Of a stretch of 64,000 bases of DNA, positions 45,300 to 54,754 are shown one piece after another. The stretch's first letter is position 1. Each line of letters begins with the position of its first letter. Position numbers and translations under genes: made by a program. This DNA is from Elymus sibiricus (Eukaryota > Streptophyta > Magnoliopsida > Poales > Poaceae): contig CM077676.1 in the NCBI GenBank assembly GCA_039707655.1, positions 458,356,379-458,420,378 on the forward strand, in the 5' to 3' direction. The notes under the pieces are model-generated. The model saw only the letters and a list, made by a program, of their open reading frames with translations. It made no database searches and was not told where the DNA came from.

Positions 45300-45497
45300 C
45301 ACCTAGATTGTCTGAGAAATATTTCTTCTTTGTTGCGGGATTTTGCTCTCCTTGGCCCCGATGATGAGCGTCTCCTCAACGGTGCAGCCTTCAGGACCAA
45401 AGGAGCCTATGCTGCTCTCTCCGAGCAACTGTCTGACTCACATCTCGTCGCCATTTCGGATTCTTGGGTCCCGACGAAAGTAAATATTCTTGGCTAA
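45300..45497 (+). pseudogene. Possible LINE zf-RVT fragment
   Basis: The plus-strand frame LLNGAAFRTKGAYAALS followed by SWVPTKVNILG resembles the spacer and the 'W...PTKVKIF' start of the zf-RVT domain in grass LINEs. Only about 65 codons remain. Weak support. Confidence 0.35.
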
Positions 45498-45689
45498 AAG
45501 TGTCCGAAACTCTCCGTGTGGGACTAAAAGTGCATGCCGAGCACTAGATTCTTTGACCTTTTAATTCTTCTGGTGCTGATCGTGTACGGCTTCAGAACAC
45601 TTGTGTTGATCCCAATTAAACGGCGGCCCGGGTGGCTGTTTCATCCACCGCCGACGATGCTGGGCTCTTCGGCGTTGCTCCTCTCGGCC

Positions 45690-46380
45690 TTCCCTAGGAG
45701 GCGCTGTCACGTGAGCCTGAGCAGCGAGATGTTCCTGCCTTACGCAACTGCAGATGTAGATAGCGCCTGGCCGGCGGTCAATTTCAGTGATATCGGCCAA
45801 GATAATCCCCTGAACGATGTGAGGCATCAGGCAAATGCTCTGTTCTTCAGGCTTTTAATCCCCATCAGACCATAGTAATGTACTCCCTCCATCCCAAATT
45901 ACTTGTCTAAGATTTGTCATCCGTATCTAGACAAATCTAACACAAGTAATTTGGGACGGAGATAATATCTGTTTTACGATTCACTGAGAAAGAGTAGGCA
46001 GGTGCTCTCTGTTCTTGTTGTGATGTTGCTGAGTGGCGTTGCATAGAAAGCGCAGAGCTCTTCTTGCTGAAAATTGCAGAGCCCTTGTTGTTTGTTCGAT
46101 CACCCGTGTGTGAGCAGGTTTTAGTCCACGTCACCGCCGTAAGCGCTCTATGTTCCTTTTGTTCCTGCCTGAAATAATGCAGATGTCTCGTGGTGGGCTG
46201 GTGGCCCAGAATGAGTAACTCGAAAACTGGTTTTCTGGTCTCTATGTATAACAGTGCAAATTTTACTTGGCACATGACCATCATATATGAGTTGTTCTGT
46301 TGTTGATTTCCTTCGTACTCACCACTAGGAATACAGTGCTAACCACTTAAAATCTTCAGTACTTGCTAGGTTTCCCCAAG
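45690..46380 (+). repeat. PP2C 3'-end copy 2, degenerate
   Basis: 'gcgctgtcacgtgagcctga' recalls the exon 4 segment at 44760-44780. 'gatatcggccaagataatccc' and 'taatccccatcagacc' recall the 3' UTR. 'tgttcgatcaccc', 'ttgcatagaaagcgcag', 'catcatatatgagttgtt' and 'acttgctaggtttc' are shared with copy 3. A Stowaway MITE interrupts it at 45883. The reading frame is not maintained. Confidence 0.7.
45883..45961. mobile_element. Stowaway MITE, 79 bp
   Basis: The ends ctccctccatcccaaatt and, inverted, ctccgtcccaaatt continue into 'acttgt'. TA precedes it at 45881-45882; the right TA is displaced by one base. Confidence 0.85.
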
Positions 46381-46680
46381 CTCATGACTGAGAATATGCT
46401 TGAGGAAATCTTGTCCTCCTTTTCGAGTTCAACGCGCCTTAGTTGGATGCACACCAAGACATCCTAACTAGCGAGATCCCCCTCGAGATGGCAGTGGCAC
46501 AAAAGGCGATCAAAGGATTGGGCCAACCACTATCTAAGATTACCCACCTTATGAGCAGCGAGAAGTTCCTGCCGGCAGTCAATTCAATGATATTGGCATT
46601 GAACAATGTAAAAGAATAACACTTCTGCTTCGGTACAACCCCCTAAACACATCAACGGTGGAGATCTCTCCATACCCCTT
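46381..46680 (+). other. Spacer with a further short PP2C-3'-like block
   Basis: 46535-46620 ('gagcagcgagaagttcctgc', then 'cggcagtcaattcaatgata') resembles copy 2 at 45719-45795. The remainder is not recognised. Confidence 0.5.
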
Positions 46681-46759
46681 CATAATAAAGGGTAGGATGG
46701 TCTTTTTAAAAAATACGTCGCCCGCCGATACGGAAGAAGCGCTTCCCTTAAGCGTCTAC

Positions 46760-47640
46760 AATAATGGGCCGGTCCATTAAGAAAAGGGGGAGCACACATG
46801 AATCGATCCCTGGTCTCCAGGATGATGGACAAAACTACTAGCCAGTCGGCGTCAAGTTCATGCTGAAGTAGTAGGGCACGACCTACTTAAGGCGAAACGA
46901 GACATTTTTCCACTGGTTTTTCGGGGTTTTTTTGTTTTTGATTTTTTAACTGGGTTTTGTTCTGTTTTATTCTGATTTTTTTGTTTTTATCTTTTTTTTT
47001 GCTTCTTCGAATGCGGGAACTTTTTAAAATGAAAAAGTTTAGAGTTTCAAATTTTGTTCATGTTTTAAAAAATTGTTCGTAATTCCAACTTTTGTTCTCA
47101 TTTTTCAAAATTTGTTCATAATTTCAAAATGTGTTCGGATTTTTCAAAGATTGTTCGTGTTTTTGAAAAAATGTTCGCATTTTCAAAATTTTGTTCATAA
47201 TTTTGAATTTTTTTCGCAATTTCAAAGAGTTTGGAGTTTCAAATTTTGTTCGTGTTTTGAAAAATTGTTTGTAATTCCAACTTTTGTTCTCATTTTTCAA
47301 AATTTGTTCATAATTTCAGAATGTGTTCCAGTTTTTCAAAGATTGTCCATGTTTTCAAAAAATTGTTCGCTTTTTCAAAATTTTGTTCAAAATTTTGAAA
47401 AATGTTCGCGTTTAAAAAAAACTGCGTTCAAATTTCCAAAAAACGTTCAAATATGTCGCTTTCCATAGTTATTAACATTCCGCACTGCTTTGTTGTCACG
47501 AATGCTTGCTTAGTATAGTGGTTCGGCTTGTCTCCTTAAGCCCAGGAGATCCTACGTTTGGGCCGGCCCAGTTGACAGCAGCGGGACTCAAAGAATAAAT
47601 GGAGAGGCAGAGACTAACTAGTTGACGAGCGCTCCTTCGA
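46760..47640. repeat. AT-rich element with GGCC palindromic flanks and tRNA-like motifs
   Basis: 'atgggccggtccat' (46764) and 'gggccggcccag' (47560) lie near the two ends. Just inside are pol III-like boxes: 'gaatcgatccc' (46800-46810, a B box on the minus strand) and 'tagtatagtggttcgg' (47513-). The core is 'aatttgttcataatttcaaa'-type low complexity. Within it, a 192-bp unit is duplicated (47041 and 47233). Confidence 0.55.
47041..47420 (+). repeat. 192-bp duplication in the AT-rich core
   Basis: 'gagtttcaaattttgttc' at 47042 recurs at 47234, and both are followed by the same order of 'ttgttctcatttttcaaaat' and 'aaagattgt' blocks. Confidence 0.75.
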
Positions 47641-48700
47641 AGCGCTCCCAACGATCACTCGGGGGTTGGGCTGAGAGTGCGCCACTTGGCGCCCTCTCAG
47701 CCGCCGCCATGTGTCGCGCTCTGGGCGCTCCCTCCGGATTTTTTTTTCCGCACGCGTTTTCGGCTTTTTAAACGGTTTTTTTCCGGGTTTTTTTGGCTTG
47801 TTGGTTTTTCACCGGTTTTCCTTATCTTTTGGACCAATTTTTTTTTGACAAAAATATTTTTTTTGCGTGAAAAAACGCATTTTTTTGCTTCCGCGAGAGG
47901 CATGGTTTTGCTTTCGCGAGAGGCACGACCATGCCTCTCGGAAACGGAAAAAAACGCGTTTTTTGTTTTTTTTTCCATCCGCCAGAGGCACGGTTTTGCT
48001 TTCGATAGAGGCACGGTTTTGCTGTCGCGAGTGCCTCTCGGAAACGGAAAAAAAAACGCGTTTTCTGTTTTTTTTCCTTCCGCGAGAGGCACGGTTTTGC
48101 TTCCGCGAGAGGCACGGTTGTGCTTCCGTGAGAGGCACGGCCGTGCCTCTCGGAAACGAAAAAAAACGCGTTTTCTATTTTTTTTCCTTCCGCGAGAGGC
48201 ACGGTTTTGCTTCCGCTAGAGGCACGGTTGTGCTTTCGCGAGAGGCACGGCGTGCCTCTAGAAAACGAAAAAAAAAACGCGTTTTCTGTTTTTTTTTCCT
48301 TCCGCGAGAGGCACGGTTTTGCTTACGCGAGAGGCACGGTTGTGCTTTTGCGAGAGACACGGTCGTGCCTCTTTTGGAATGGGAAAAAAAGTGCTCCCGG
48401 TTCGGTTTTTTCGTGAAAAAAAAGTTCGTCAAAACCTATCAACATGGGATCTAGTTTTGAAGATCTCGACGCAAGGAATCCAATGGTGAAAACGGCTCGA
48501 GATTTGGACGCACGGTTTAAGAGATAAAGCGTTTTGAATAAACGAATGTACGAAAAAAAGAAAACTTTCAGATTGCGACAAGTGACGCGCATGCAGTGCG
48601 CCACTTGTCGCAACATGAGAAAGTGGGAGTGATCTTTGAAACGAGTACTCCTCAATTAGTGATTTCGGGAGAGACATGAGTTAAAGGGAAACTTGTGGCT
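47641..48700. mobile_element. Transposon-like block with a hierarchical palindromic repeat
   Basis: It starts with 'gagagtgcgccacttggcgc' (47670) and ends near 'gtgcgccacttgtcgc' (48596), whose 'gcgacaagtg' occurs inverted at 48577. The inside is the tandem array at 47891-48415. No protein domain is recognisable although long frames stay open in several phases because the repeat lacks stops. Confidence 0.45.
47891..48415. repeat. Tandem array of 'cgagaggcacgg' units with palindromes
   Basis: Five higher-order units start at 47891, 47979, 48080, 48190 and 48302 (88-112 bp each). Each holds two or three sub-units 'gcgagaggcacggtttt' or '...gttgtgctt', then an inverted 'gtgcctctcgg', then 'aaaaaacgcgtttt'. 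In the third unit the junction is a perfect palindrome of 22 bp at 48130-48151 centred on ggcc. Confidence 0.9.
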
Positions 48701-48794
48701 AAGGTCAGGCGCAGTGCACCCCATTATCAAGATCGTTTACTTGCTCCAAGAATCGTGTCCGGAGGTATTTTTGGCGCCATGCAGGGTGATTAGC

Positions 48795-49270
48795 ATTAGT
48801 ATACGTTTTTGTTGTTCACGGGAAAGGCTCTGTTCTTGTTGTGCTGCTGCTGATCGAAGTTGCATAGAAAGTGCAGATGCCCTGTTGTTTGTTCGATCAC
48901 CCGCGGCAGGAATCTTAATACCAGGTGCAAAAAATTTTACTCATATTTTGGTCTGTCACTATGTCTGCCTGCATATATGTTCTTATTTTTTCCGGCTGAA
49001 AGATGTGGGATGTTTTGTTTTGGCCCAAAAGGATCAACTCGTTAACTGATCTTTTGGTTTCTGCCTGTGTCTGTATGTGTATTACACAAGTACTAGTACT
49101 ATTTTGACTTGTACATGAACATTATATATGAATTGTTGATTCCTCCCATACTCTAGAGTCTAGACTAGGAATACAGAAATGTTACTCATCTCAACTTTCT
49201 TATGTACACAGCTCTGTTATGCAGTGGTGATCACTTCAATTCTTGAGTACTTGCTAGGCTTCACCTTTTC
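48795..49270 (+). repeat. PP2C 3'-end copy 3
   Basis: 'ggctctgttcttgttgtg', 'gttgcatagaaagtgcag', 'tgttgtttgttcgatcaccc', 'cattatatatgaattgtt' and 'gagtacttgctaggcttc' match copy 2 (45990-46375) in order. The intervening parts are diverged. Confidence 0.75.
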
Positions 49271-50136
49271 AGGATACGATGTTCAGCTTCAAATGTCCCT
49301 CTGCTATCAAGATTATTAGACAAGGCCCATGCAAGACTTTGTATATATATTACATGATGAGGTGAGTTCATCAACCCGGGCGAACAAAATCCAAGCCGGT
49401 CCAGTGTTTTATTTTATCAGTTTTCAGTACTGAATCGACGGCGATAAAACCACCAGCAACAACATCATCAAAGTTTCAGACATAGCGAATACATATATTT
49501 TACATAGATACTGTAGCAGTAAAAAATGTGCTGGCTAATCATAGAGGTTAACAGTACGATGGCGGGTTAGTTGTAGTCAAATTTAGCAGGGTGTCATGAA
49601 TGAAAAAAAAGGTCTTCCATATGTATGACATCAGGTCTGTTGGCCTCTCAAACTGCAAAATACACATCTCTTGATGTGCCGTCAATTTTCTGTCGAGCAT
49701 GCGAATTTCCTGATGAGTTCTTTACTTTAGCCCTCTTTTGTAAAATTCTCATCAGATTTCCGGCTGCAGCACTCCGGGATATACGTAGTACTATCTTGCC
49801 AAACAATGCATGGCCGATGTACTATACTAGTGAACCAGCCGAACACTGACAAGATAAAGAAAACAGAGGACGTATGCCGTCGTTGGACGTTGGTCAAATA
49901 TATACTACGACCATCTTTCTAATCTCAAACATGGGATACGAGACATTAAGAAATTTAGAACCAGTTCATATTTCACATATAAATATTACTACCCTAGAGT
50001 CCTAGACTAAAAGCTAAACACTACAAAAGAAAATCTCTGAAACTCAACCCTAAATACGCATACTGTATATAAAGCTAACCTAAAAGATACCGCACCAACT
50101 AGCAATTAATCAAGCTTCCGCCAAAAATACAAGGCA
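49271..50136. other. Spacer before the GDSL gene
   Basis: No gene recognised; the right end should include the 3' UTR of the minus-strand GDSL gene. Confidence 0.5.
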
Positions 50137-51687
50137 TCATGGAACGTAGTCCTGATCGAGAAATTCCGTCAAAGGTTGCTCCAACGCCTCCATTACAGCA
50201 TCCCACCCAGCATGTGTCGGGTGTGTCTCGTCCCAGTAGAACCTCTTGTCGGGATTTTCGCATAGGTCGTAGAGGTGCTTCCCTGAACTGCTACGCTCTC
50301 CACAGTACCCTCCCTCATAGGAACTCTGGCAACACGGGGTCAGCTTGCCCTTGAAATCCTCGGACCGATCCGACCCTTCACCTGTATGCACAAAAAAAGT
50401 GTGTATAGTTACAGAATCGAATTCACACACTAGAAGCAAGATTTGACTTACAACATCCACATGGATATATGCATGTATTTACCAGGGGCGTGATTGACGA
50501 TGTCGGTAAAGGCAGTGTAGAGGTCAAGTATGTGGGCGTTGTCCCTTTCTCCGATCATTTGCTTTAGATACTTGTTGTGCACGGATGCGCCATAATTGCC
50601 GAGAAGATCACATGTGGTATAGTTGTTCGAACTAGTCTGCAAAGGCATGCAACCAATGGGATGCAAATTGTTTACTAGCACCTTTCTCACACCAAGCACC
50701 TGCAGCTGCGCCACATTATCTAGGATCTCAGTCGCCACGTTTCCTATGTAAGTATCGAGCTGCATGCACGAAAAGTTAATTAGTAAGGTGGAGATCCATA
50801 TATGAATTGATGGTTTAATTTGTATATGTATGCTAGGAACTACTCACATCATCAAAGCTTGAGTAGAAGCCATTATTGGTGTCGGAGCCGCTCATGTAAT
50901 CATTGCCGGAGATGGCAATGAGCGCGACGGAGTGATGAAGCTGTCGTGTTGAGATGACCCCGTCATTGACTAGCCTCTTGAAAGCTTCAACCTGTGCAGC
51001 AAGGGTCGGCACCTTCTTCGTCGTCACCTTGAAGACACCAGCGCCGCCAAAGGCGAAGGTCATGCCAGATGAGTCGCAAGATTGATCTGATGTGAGCTCG
51101 TATGCTGGAGGGGCTTCAGCGAGGCCCAACATCCTTGCTGCAAGGACAAGGCAATAGATATGATCGATTATTTTGGATGCACTTGGATGTATAATGATAC
51201 ATGTCATAGCACGTAAAAGTTCAATTTGCTAGCTAGCTAAGTAATCTAGAATAATATACGAGTAAACGTACCGATAAAATCAGATTGCATCCGGTAGTTT
51301 GAGAAGCGTCCTGTTGGAACAGGAGCGCCAGACCAACTAGAGTTGCGATAAGAGCCGTAGGGGTAGCTCCACTGCCGCGATGTCTTTTCACCGATGATGT
51401 TCGGAACGTTGCCGTTGTCGACAAAGTCGTCGCCGAAGACGAACATGCTGGTCCACTGGTGTCTTGACCCCTGAGGCCTGGGTGTGCCTCGGGCCTCCAC
51501 CCGAGCATCTGTCAACACAGGTCGATCATGTCAGTACATGCGTGCATGCAGACAGAACATGAAGAACTCGATGAGATTGAAGTAGAATACGGATAGGAAA
51601 AAGCAAGGAAGTAAGTAAGTTTATAATGCGCGTACCATCCAAAGCAAGGAAGACGAGGAGAAGGAAGACGGTCGAAAGGAGCTTCAT
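50137..51687 (-). CDS. GDSL esterase/lipase-like protein with Asp at the nucleophile position
   Basis: Five exons on the minus strand (51687-51636, 51508-51272, 51137-50848, 50759-50483, 50381-50137) have GT-AG introns and join in frame into 366 residues, the usual plant GDSL length. A hydrophobic start (MKLLSTVFLLLVFLALDG) is a likely secretion signal. GDSL block I reads FGDDFVDNGN at 42-51, where the standard is FGDS: the nucleophile Ser is Asp45. The other blocks are conserved: oxyanion-hole SGND at 173-176 and the DETHPTH block with Asp336 and His339. Active plant GDSL proteins are secreted serine esterases or lipases acting on acyl esters, cutin or wall polymers. With Ser replaced, ordinary ester hydrolysis is not expected, unless this grass subgroup uses another mechanism. 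I recall similar GDDF variants in grass paralogues but cannot verify it here. Confidence 0.9.
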
Positions 51688-51794
51688 GTTGCTAGGGCCG
51701 CCGGCCGGCGTCCGGAGAGGAAGCAGATGATGGAGAGGGTGCTGCGGAGGGAGGAGGAGAGGAAGGGATGGGATGGTGGTATGGCCGAGCTATG

Positions 51795-51802
51795 TATTTA
51801 TA
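51795..51802 (-). promoter_or_regulatory. TATA box of the GDSL gene
   Basis: Minus-strand 'tataaata' about 110 bp upstream of the ATG at 51687. Confidence 0.65.
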
Positions 51803-52489
51803 GAAAGAATGTACGGACGTACGTCATGTGGACTTCATAACCGACCTGAAAGCTGAAGGTCGTGTTCCACATGGAGAGCTCTCCCTCCGTTCGGATGTAC
51901 ATGTTTAAATTAGCAAATTCATCTCTCGCTCTCACCTGGACGACGATGGGACTCGTGTTTAACTTCAAATGTCGTATCCTACCACCTTGAAGTACGAGGA
52001 TTCCAGTTTACCTACCGCTCCCATTGACCTCTTGTGGCGTCTGGAATGCATATGCATGCATGATGCTTTTCAAACTTCTGTTTTTTTTTTTTTTTTTTTG
52101 CGCATATTTTCAAACTTCTGTTGATCGTATATCCAAAACTATAGACCACTATTGAGCTCATAATATACTGAAGCCAAATAAATAATTTACCAATGCCTCA
52201 TATAAATATAACACTTTTAAAGATAAGCAGTGGTTTCATTCCTATCAGCGGTGGATGTGCAAGTTCATGTGTTCCCCGCCTGGATTCTACATTTGGGTGC
52301 ACGTTTCAGTCTCCCAAGCGGCGACATAAAGGTAGGCTTTGCGTGTTTGATATGAAGTGGATCATCAGCATGGAATACAAGAAGACAAAGACAGTGATGG
52401 CCAAGTCGCTCCAATCGGGCCAGAATTGGAGGCAGCGACTGCGGTGACCAAGGAAAATAGCATGCACCCCTCCATGTGCTTACACATTA
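51803..52489. other. GDSL upstream region and retroelement debris
   Basis: Contains a T-run at about 52080-52100. 52193-52447 has an open frame without a recognisable domain. Confidence 0.4.
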
Positions 52490-52965
52490 CGAAAAATCAA
52501 GCAGATAAAACAAGAACTTCGCTCGAATGTGGGTGATCAAGTTTTCTTGAAGCAGCAACCATATATTCAGACGTCAATGGCACGCAATGCTAACCACATG
52601 TTCAGTTTCAAGTTCTTTGGACCCTACCTAGTGCTCAAACGAGTGAAAGAAGTTACATACGAACTCCAATTCGTTGAGGATTCTTCTATCCTTATGATGT
52701 TCCACGTCTCTCGACTTTGGCGTGTGTTAACACCAGCTATAAGCGCTTCTTCTGAATTAGCTGCTGCTTCTGATGTTGCTAATGTTTCGATGAAGATCCT
52801 CGAGAAGCGTTGTTCTCGCAACATGCATGAGCTAGGCTTGGTGGGGTTGTATGACGATCTTGTCACACCAGACACATGGGATAACCTCAACGATCTCCGG
52901 CGTCATTCTCCAACTTCATCGACTTGGGGACAAGTCGTGAAGGGGGGGGGGGGGGTTAGCGACCT
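52490..52965 (+). pseudogene. Ty3-gypsy polyprotein, integrase C-terminal/chromodomain remnant
   Basis: The plus-strand frame has VGDQVFLKQQPYIQTS, FSFKFFGPYLVLKRV, a VFHVS-like MMFHVSRLWRV and, further on, a chromodomain-like DTWDNLNDLRR. This is the usual order at the end of a Ty3-gypsy integrase. Gag, protease and RT are absent. A G-run at about 52947 lies near the end of the recognisable part. It is a relic without visible LTR. Confidence 0.75.
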
Positions 52966-53194
52966 GCATAATAACTCAACGCAAAAAAGAGAGGAAGGAG
53001 AGCGCCACACCATCTTGCTCGAGGAGGGAGCGCAAACCAAACCACAAGTTCAATGGGCCTCAATGGGTGTTGTACATGTTTCAGCCCAACAATGCTCAAG
53101 GTAGCCTACCGTTGTAAGTCACTGTAACTGGAGTGAAGGAGTGCTCCTATTTGACACACATTCACCTCAAAGAGACGACCCGACACCTGAAGCG
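52966..53194. other. Spacer after the gypsy relic
   Basis: The frame continues open to 53104 without recognisable domains. Confidence 0.4.
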
Positions 53195-53900
53195 AGGCGC
53201 AAATGGGCCGACCCATGCTCACGAGCTCATTTGAGCGGGTTTCCTTCTTTTTTTTCTTTGTGATTTTTATGGCATTGTTTTCTAAAAACCAATTGTTGGA
53301 ATTTTTATAGAGCTAAAACATTAAAAACCAATATAGAAAAATAGAAAAAAATATATTAGAAAAACTGGTTAGTTTGTTAAAAAAAAGTTCACCATATATT
53401 AAGAAAAGTTTACCGTACATTAAGAAAAGTTCACTGTATATAAAAAAGATCACCGTGTAAGAAGTAAAATGTTAGTGCGTATTTAAAAAAGTTTATCGTG
53501 TATTAGAAAATAAATTCACAGTATACTAAATAAATGTCAGTTTGTATTTTAACAATGTTCACATATATTAGAAAAATAAAAGTGCAGAAATAAAAGAAAA
53601 CTAGGAATACTAAATAAATGTTCAGTTTGTATTTTAACAATGTTCACCATATTAGAAAAATAAATGTGCAAACTGAAATGAAAAGTAGGGAAAAATGAAG
53701 AAAAACAAACAAAGAAGAAAAGAACCGGAAAATGAAAAAAATAAAAATTATAAAAGAAAAAAACCAAAAAAAAGAAAACATACAAAAAAAAGAAAGAAAA
53801 AAGCACAAACAGAAAAAAAAAAAAGTAACCACAGCGTACCTAACAACATACACGCGTCTGCAGTGGAGCACAGAACTAGGCCGGCCCGTTGGGTCTCGCT
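53195..53900. repeat. AT-rich element with GGGCC flanks
   Basis: 'aaatgggccgaccca' (53199) and 'aggccggcccgttggg' (53878) bracket a low-complexity core of 'aaaagttcaccgtatatt'-type units (53370-53660) and an A-rich stretch. The layout resembles 46.76-47.58 kb. Confidence 0.5.
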
Positions 53901-54404
53901 TGCGGACGAATGCTCCAGTCAAATTGGATTCACTTCTATCCGCAAAAACCACGTGTTATATGTGGTAAGCAACACAAACTTGATATATAAAGAAACCTTC
54001 CATCCGCAAAAAAAATAAAAAAATAAAAAAAATTGGATCCACCTTAGTGAAGGGGCATCCCGGCTAGGATCAGGAATGGAATGGCGGCGGCGGTGTTGCG
54101 TCTTGTAAGTTGTAACTGTGTTCCTTGGCTACCAAACTGTCCCCTACCTCGATAACTGTGTTCCTTAGCTACCTACCTCGAGCTCGTTGCGATCGCCATT
54201 GCGACCAAATACTCCTGTGGTTGAGATATTGACTAGTGGGTACCTAACAGATCATCTGGTTTCTGTTGATATGGATAGTGAAGCTTTTCCAGATGACCAA
54301 TAAAAATCTACAAAAACTGAGTCAATCGAGACTTACATCGAACAGAAATATACTAGTCGCACGAATCTTCCACACCCACAGGCTACTTGGTACAAATGGC
54401 CGGA
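53901..54404. other. Spacer, nothing recognised
   Basis: Contains an A-rich tract at about 54010. No gene seen. Confidence 0.4.
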
Positions 54405-54754
54405 CTATGCATGCAATTTACAACATGCAAGAACAACAATGAAAGTACAACCAAACAGCATGTATGCAATCCACGCTCCCTTGGTGTTCGTCCAGTCGCC
54501 GTAGCCATCTAGTGGAAAGTAACATGGGCGAAAGGCTCTGAACTCCTCACCATGGGTGTGGTCGGAGAAATTGTTGAGCTGCCAGCGGAGGCGGTACGAG
54601 TGGATCCCAGCAGCGTTGTGCTGGTCGATGTTCCGCAGGTTGTCCTTGAAGATCGCGTACCGGCGCTCCTCCTCGCGGATGGAGTTGTAGTTCCTCCCGT
54701 ACTTGGCCTTCCACTCCACGAAGATCTGCCGCGTCTCCTCCTCGCTCCTCTCCC

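Noticed and set aside
47513..47575. Possible tRNA gene
   Set aside because: Only A-box-like sequence is present, and a cloverleaf with acceptor pairing cannot be drawn; it looks like tRNA-derived sequence in a transposon.
47891..48415. CRISPR-like array
   Set aside because: Units are contiguous with no unique spacers, internal palindromes vary, and the context is a plant nuclear genome; it is a tandem repeat.
47677..48655. Several 100-195-codon frames on both strands in the palindromic repeat
   Set aside because: The repeat lacks stop codons in several phases, which explains the frames; the peptides are low complexity.
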